Assembly: GCA_023419055.1 (NCBI GenBank)
Contig: JAEZYO010000456.1
Location: forward strand, 1-16,212
Direction of reading: 5' to 3'
Origin: Pseudomonadota bacterium
GTDB taxonomy: Bacteria; Myxococcota; Polyangia; Polyangiales; Polyangiaceae
Length of the DNA stretch: 16,212 nucleotides
Under the pieces are notes generated by a model that saw nothing but the letters and a program-made list of their open reading frames with translations, was not told where the DNA came from and made no database searches. Made by a program: the position numbers and the translations under genes. Below, piece after piece: positions 14,039 through 16,212 of the stretch. How positions within the stretch are numbered: the first letter of the stretch is position 1; each line of letters opens with the position of its first letter.

Positions 14039-14976
14039 TCGCCGATCAGCTGCTCGGCGGCCTGTACGGCCTCTTGATCGGCGACGCGGTCGGAGTCCCC
14101 TACGAGTTCTCGTCGCCCTCGGAGCTGCCTCCGCTCGAACGAATCGAGATGCCACCGCCTGCGGGGTTCGCCCGCGCCCACCCGAGCGCCCCTGCGGGAG
14201 CCTGGTCGGACGACGGCGCGCAGGCTCTCTGCTTGCTCGCGTCCCTGCTCGGACAGGGTGAGCTCGACCTCGACGATCTCGGGCGTCGTTTCGTCAACTG
14301 GCACGACTGGGGTTACCTCGCGGTCGACGACCGCGTCTTCGACATCGGCAACCAAACGGCGCGAGCCCTCGACGCCATTCGCTACGGGACCCCAGCCGCA
14401 GAAGCCGGATCTCGTGAAGCGCACCACAACGGAAACGGAGCCTTGATGCGCGTCCTGCCGCTCGCGCTCTGGCACACCGGCCCCGACGCTGAACTCGCGG
14501 CGCTGGCCGCGCGCCAGTCCATCGTCACGCACGGCCACCCACGCTCGCAAGTCTGCTGCGCGCTCTATTGCCTGTGGGCTCGCGCCACGCTCACGAGGGT
14601 GAACGACGCTTATGCGCACGCGGTCACGACGTTACGAGCGCTCTCTCTGGGGGACGCGACTTTCACGCACGAGCTCGAAGAGCACGTTCGTCCCGACGAG
14701 CCTCCGCGAGGCAAGGGTTCCGGCTACGTCGTCGACTGTCTGCACTCCGCCCGCCTGGCGCTCGAAGAACCGAGCTTCGAACGCGTGGTAAAGCGCGCTA
14801 TTTCGCTCGGAGACGACACGGACACGACCGCGGCGGTCGCGGGCGGCATCGCGGGGCTGCGACACGGCTCGAGCGGCATCCCGGAACGCTGGCTTCGCGG
14901 GCTCGCCGGGCGAGAAATCGTGGACCCGCTCGCCCGCGCGCTGCTCGCTCACCGCGGGCTCGCGCTCGACTCCTAG
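14035..14976 (+). CDS. ADP-ribosylglycohydrolase (DraG/ARH family)
   Basis: Predicted to hydrolyse ADP-ribose from proteins or, as ARH3-type enzymes do, O-acetyl-ADP-ribose. The all-helical family's metal-site motifs are present: LLIGDAVGVPYEF near the N-terminus, WSDDGAQAL with Asp59/Asp60 (commonly T-D-D, here S-D-D), NGNGALMRVLP in the middle and GDDTDTTAAVAGGIAG at ~259-274 with the paired Mg ligands. At 313 residues it is full length. ATG 14035 overlaps the sirtuin stop by 4 bases, so the two are surely cotranslated. Since the sirtuin produces O-acyl-ADP-ribose, the pair may form a make-and-clear unit; alternatively it reverses ADP-ribosylation of an unseen target. No ADP-ribosyltransferase is visible in the window. 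Its TAG shares CTAG with the opposite gene's stop. Confidence 0.93.
   Translation: MIADQLLGGLYGLLIGDAVGVPYEFSSPSELPPLERIEMPPPAGFARAHPSAPAGAWSDDGAQALCLLASLLGQGELDLDDLGRRFVNWHDWGYLAVDDRVFDIGNQTARALDAIRYGTPAAEAGSREAHHNGNGALMRVLPLALWHTGPDAELAALAARQSIVTHGHPRSQVCCALYCLWARATLTRVNDAYAHAVTTLRALSLGDATFTHELEEHVRPDEPPRGKGSGYVVDCLHSARLALEEPSFERVVKRAISLGDDTDTTAAVAGGIAGLRHGSSGIPERWLRGLAGREIVDPLARALLAHRGLALDS
14973..14976. other. CTAG shared by two convergent stop codons
   Basis: TAG at 14974-14976 (+) ends the ADP-ribosylglycohydrolase and TAG at 14975-14973 (-) ends the E1-like gene. The palindrome CTAG serves both, leaving no room for a terminator between the two transcription units. Confidence 0.95.
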
Positions 14977-15554
14977 CCGCCAGTCAGGTCCATCACGCCG
15001 TTTCTCGCGACGTTGTAGTCATGGCGCTCGCCGCGCGTGACGAAGTCTTGAATCGAGCGCGCGAGCGCTGCGCCCAAGAACCCGATCAGCGGCAGGTGCT
15101 CTCCGCCTTCACACGTCGCCTGCCCTTCCACGTCTTCTCTATCGGCCACGAAGCGCTCGTCCCAGCGCACGAGGCCAAAAGAGCCGTCCGCGGCGAGGGC
15201 CGCGTGCACGAGCGCCTTGCCGTGACCCCGCGCGTACTCCGACAAGAGCGTGCGGCTCGCCCAGTTGTCGAAAGCGTCCACGACCAACTCCGCGTCCCCG
15301 AGCAACGCTGCCGTATTCTGCTCGGTGAGGCGCACCGGCGCGACGTCGGCGCGCACCCCCCAAAAATTGAAGAGCTGGAGCTTGAGCGCCTCGGCCTTGT
15401 TCTTGCCGACCGACTGCTTGACGAAGAACTGCGCGAGCAGGTTCTTCGACTCGACGCGGTCATAGTCGATCAAGCGGAGCTCTGCCTTCAGGTTGCGGCA
15501 AAGGAGCACCGCGGTCGACCCGAGGGCGCCCACACCGCAAAAGACGATGCGCAC
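14973..15554 (-). CDS. Minimal E1/ThiF-like adenylyltransferase
   Basis: Predicted to adenylate the C-terminus of the small modifier encoded just upstream. The 193 residues form one E1 Rossmann domain: nucleotide loop G-V-G-A-L-G (7-12), D30-Y-D32 after the second strand, N38-L-L-A-Q42, Lys53 in VGKNKAEAL and V-D-A-F-D-N-W-A-S-R (92-101). C148 (ATCEGGEHLP) aligns near the Cys region of ThiF and is the only candidate for a thioester Cys; the zinc CxxC pairs of MoeB/ThiF are absent. Two oddities: the protein starts at the first strand, without the usual N-terminal helix and its Arg, and the conserved Arg of N-L-x-R-Q is Ala41. GTG 15554 has GAGG 7 bases upstream, and no earlier ATG/GTG/TTG start is available. 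It ends in Thr-Gly-Gly. Thiamine or molybdopterin synthesis is unlikely given the neighbours. Confidence 0.88.
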   Translation of the reverse strand: MRIVFCGVGALGSTAVLLCRNLKAELRLIDYDRVESKNLLAQFFVKQSVGKNKAEALKLQLFNFWGVRADVAPVRLTEQNTAALLGDAELVVDAFDNWASRTLLSEYARGHGKALVHAALAADGSFGLVRWDERFVADREDVEGQATCEGGEHLPLIGFLGAALARSIQDFVTRGERHDYNVARNGVMDLTGG

Positions 15555-15562
15555 GCCGTGCC

Positions 15563-15817
15563 TCAGCTTCCGCGCCCGAAAGGCACCTTCGGCCGCACGT
15601 AGATCCGCTTACCGTTCGGCGAATCGAAGCGGTCGACGACGAAATGCGCGAACGCAGCGTCGTCGAGATCGGGCACCCGAAGACCCCTGAGCCCGCCGCC
15701 GCGGACCACCTCGACGGCGATGCGCTTCACGTCAGCGTCGCTGAGCTCGTACTCGACGTCGAGCGTGTAGTCGGCCGAAAGCCCGTTGTAAGTGATGTTC
15801 AGCACTGCCATTTTCAT
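15563..15817 (-). CDS. Putative ubiquitin-like modifier protein
   Basis: 84 residues, with a predicted pattern beta-beta-alpha-beta-beta: AVLNITYNG / YTLDVEYEL / SDADVKRIAVEVVRG / FAHFVVDRF / KRIYVRPKV. This fits a beta-grasp fold, with the last strand leading into a short tail P-F-G-R-G-S. I assign it as a ubiquitin-like protein from size, pattern and position between JAMM and E1 genes, not from a sequence match I can prove. There is no terminal Gly-Gly; Gly81 and Gly83 would become terminal only after trimming three or one residues, which the JAMM protein could do. ATG 15817 overlaps the JAMM stop by 4 bases (ATGA) and has GGAAGA just upstream; a second ATG follows two codons later. It has Lys at 2, 31, 70 and 77 that could accept chains. 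Confidence 0.7.
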   Translation of the reverse strand: MKMAVLNITYNGLSADYTLDVEYELSDADVKRIAVEVVRGGGLRGLRVPDLDDAAFAHFVVDRFDSPNGKRIYVRPKVPFGRGS

Positions 15818-16209
15818 TCTTCCGTCTCGTGCTCCGAAGCCAACTGCTCCGGCAAACCTAGCTTCATTCCCGACGCTGCCCTGAGCAGCGCCGCCCACCA
15901 GGGTTCCTGGCTCGCGATGGCTTCGGTCTCTCCTTCCCGAACCAGCATGCCAAAAGCTGTCACGATCGAAAAGCGCAGGGATCGACCGAGGGCCGACTCC
16001 AGAGCGCTCATGGTCGTCCGATCCTCTTCCGAGAAGGCGAGCGGACCCATCGGGTGGGAGTGGGAAAGTTCCTCGAGCTCCTCCCGATGCCGCCAGATCG
16101 CCTCCCACCGGGCCCGCGAGTCGGCGAGCCGCGCCGGGTCCTCCGAGCCGTCGCTCCACAGCACCGCTCCCCGCCGGCCGATCAGGAAAAACACCTCGCG
16201 CATGCCCAT
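15814..16209 (-). CDS. JAMM/MPN (JAB) metalloprotease-like protein
   Basis: Predicted zinc isopeptidase that would process or remove the ubiquitin-like protein encoded next. The JAMM signature is exact: H50-S-H52-P-x6-S60-E-E-D63 (HSHPMGPLAFSEED). It is followed by a helix (TTMSALESALG) and the strand RFSIVTAFGMLV typical of the fold. The part before the motif is short (~48 residues, FFLIGRRGAVLW then a charged helix), so the usual catalytic Glu cannot be placed with certainty; Glu23 or Glu44-47 are candidates. With 131 residues it has the size of a stand-alone bacterial JAB. ATG 16209 and ATG 16203 are both possible, and since the window ends at 16212 an earlier start cannot be excluded. Its stop overlaps the modifier's ATG. 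Confidence 0.82.
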   Translation of the reverse strand: MGMREVFFLIGRRGAVLWSDGSEDPARLADSRARWEAIWRHREELEELSHSHPMGPLAFSEEDRTTMSALESALGRSLRFSIVTAFGMLVREGETEAIASQEPWWAALLRAASGMKLGLPEQLASEHETEE

Positions 16210-16212
16210 CCC

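Noticed and set aside
14973..15554. ThiF or MoeB of thiamine or molybdenum-cofactor synthesis
   Set aside because: No ThiS, ThiG, MoaD or MoaE gene is nearby, the zinc CxxC pairs are missing, and a JAMM protein is not expected in those pathways.
14973..16209. Assignment to a PRTRC cassette or to BIL/CBASS by name
   Set aside because: Only JAMM, modifier and E1 are visible. The ParB-related genes of PRTRC, the E2 of BIL and the cyclase of CBASS are not seen, so a named type would be a guess.

Overview
The window reads as a high-GC chromosome segment of a Myxococcota bacterium, most likely of the Polyangiales type. That is an inference. It rests on strong G/C bias at third codon positions, frequent GTG/TTG starts, several lipoproteins that carry long Gly/Ser/Ala/Thr linkers after the lipobox, secreted Cys-rich repeat proteins, and RCC1-like repeat proteins. 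No tRNA, rRNA, CRISPR array, insertion sequence or phage module is visible. No gap between genes exceeds about 125 bases.

Layout. Positions 1-3074 (+): the end of an RCC1-like repeat protein, a Cys-rich secreted protein with an uncertain start, a glutathione peroxidase and a small four-helix membrane protein. Positions 3188-7413: a pectin-degradation locus. It has a PL11-type rhamnogalacturonan lyase (+) that converges on a small Cys-rich lipoprotein and a PL1-type pectate lyase (both -). Both lyases look like surface lipoproteins with Ca-binding repeats, and both carry the octamer CCCTAGCT just before the start codon. Positions 7502-10248 (-): a lipoprotein gene translationally coupled to a B12-binding radical SAM enzyme. 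Positions 10354-12098 (+): a GFA-family zinc protein, possibly leaderless, then a GNAT acetyltransferase overlapping an unrecognised gene.

Positions 12190-14976 (+) look like one operon: a small secreted protein, a small lipoprotein, a two-helix membrane protein, a CobB-like sirtuin and an ADP-ribosylglycohydrolase. Four of the genes are joined by 4-base stop/start overlaps. The sirtuin makes O-acetyl-ADP-ribose and some ADP-ribosylglycohydrolases remove ADP-ribose or hydrolyse that product, so the pair makes biochemical sense together.

Positions 14973-16209 (-) are the most interesting part. A JAMM-motif isopeptidase-like protein overlaps (ATGA) an 84-residue putative ubiquitin-like protein, which is followed 8 bases later by a very short E1/ThiF-like adenylyltransferase. 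This is the gene content of a bacterial ubiquitin-like conjugation module. No E2 is visible, but the upstream end is cut off by the window edge. The E1 lacks the usual N-terminal helix and has Ala in place of the conserved Arg of the N-L-x-R-Q motif. The modifier ends in F-G-R-G-S rather than a bare Gly-Gly. The E1 gene and the ADP-ribosylglycohydrolase gene converge so tightly that both stop codons sit inside one CTAG.
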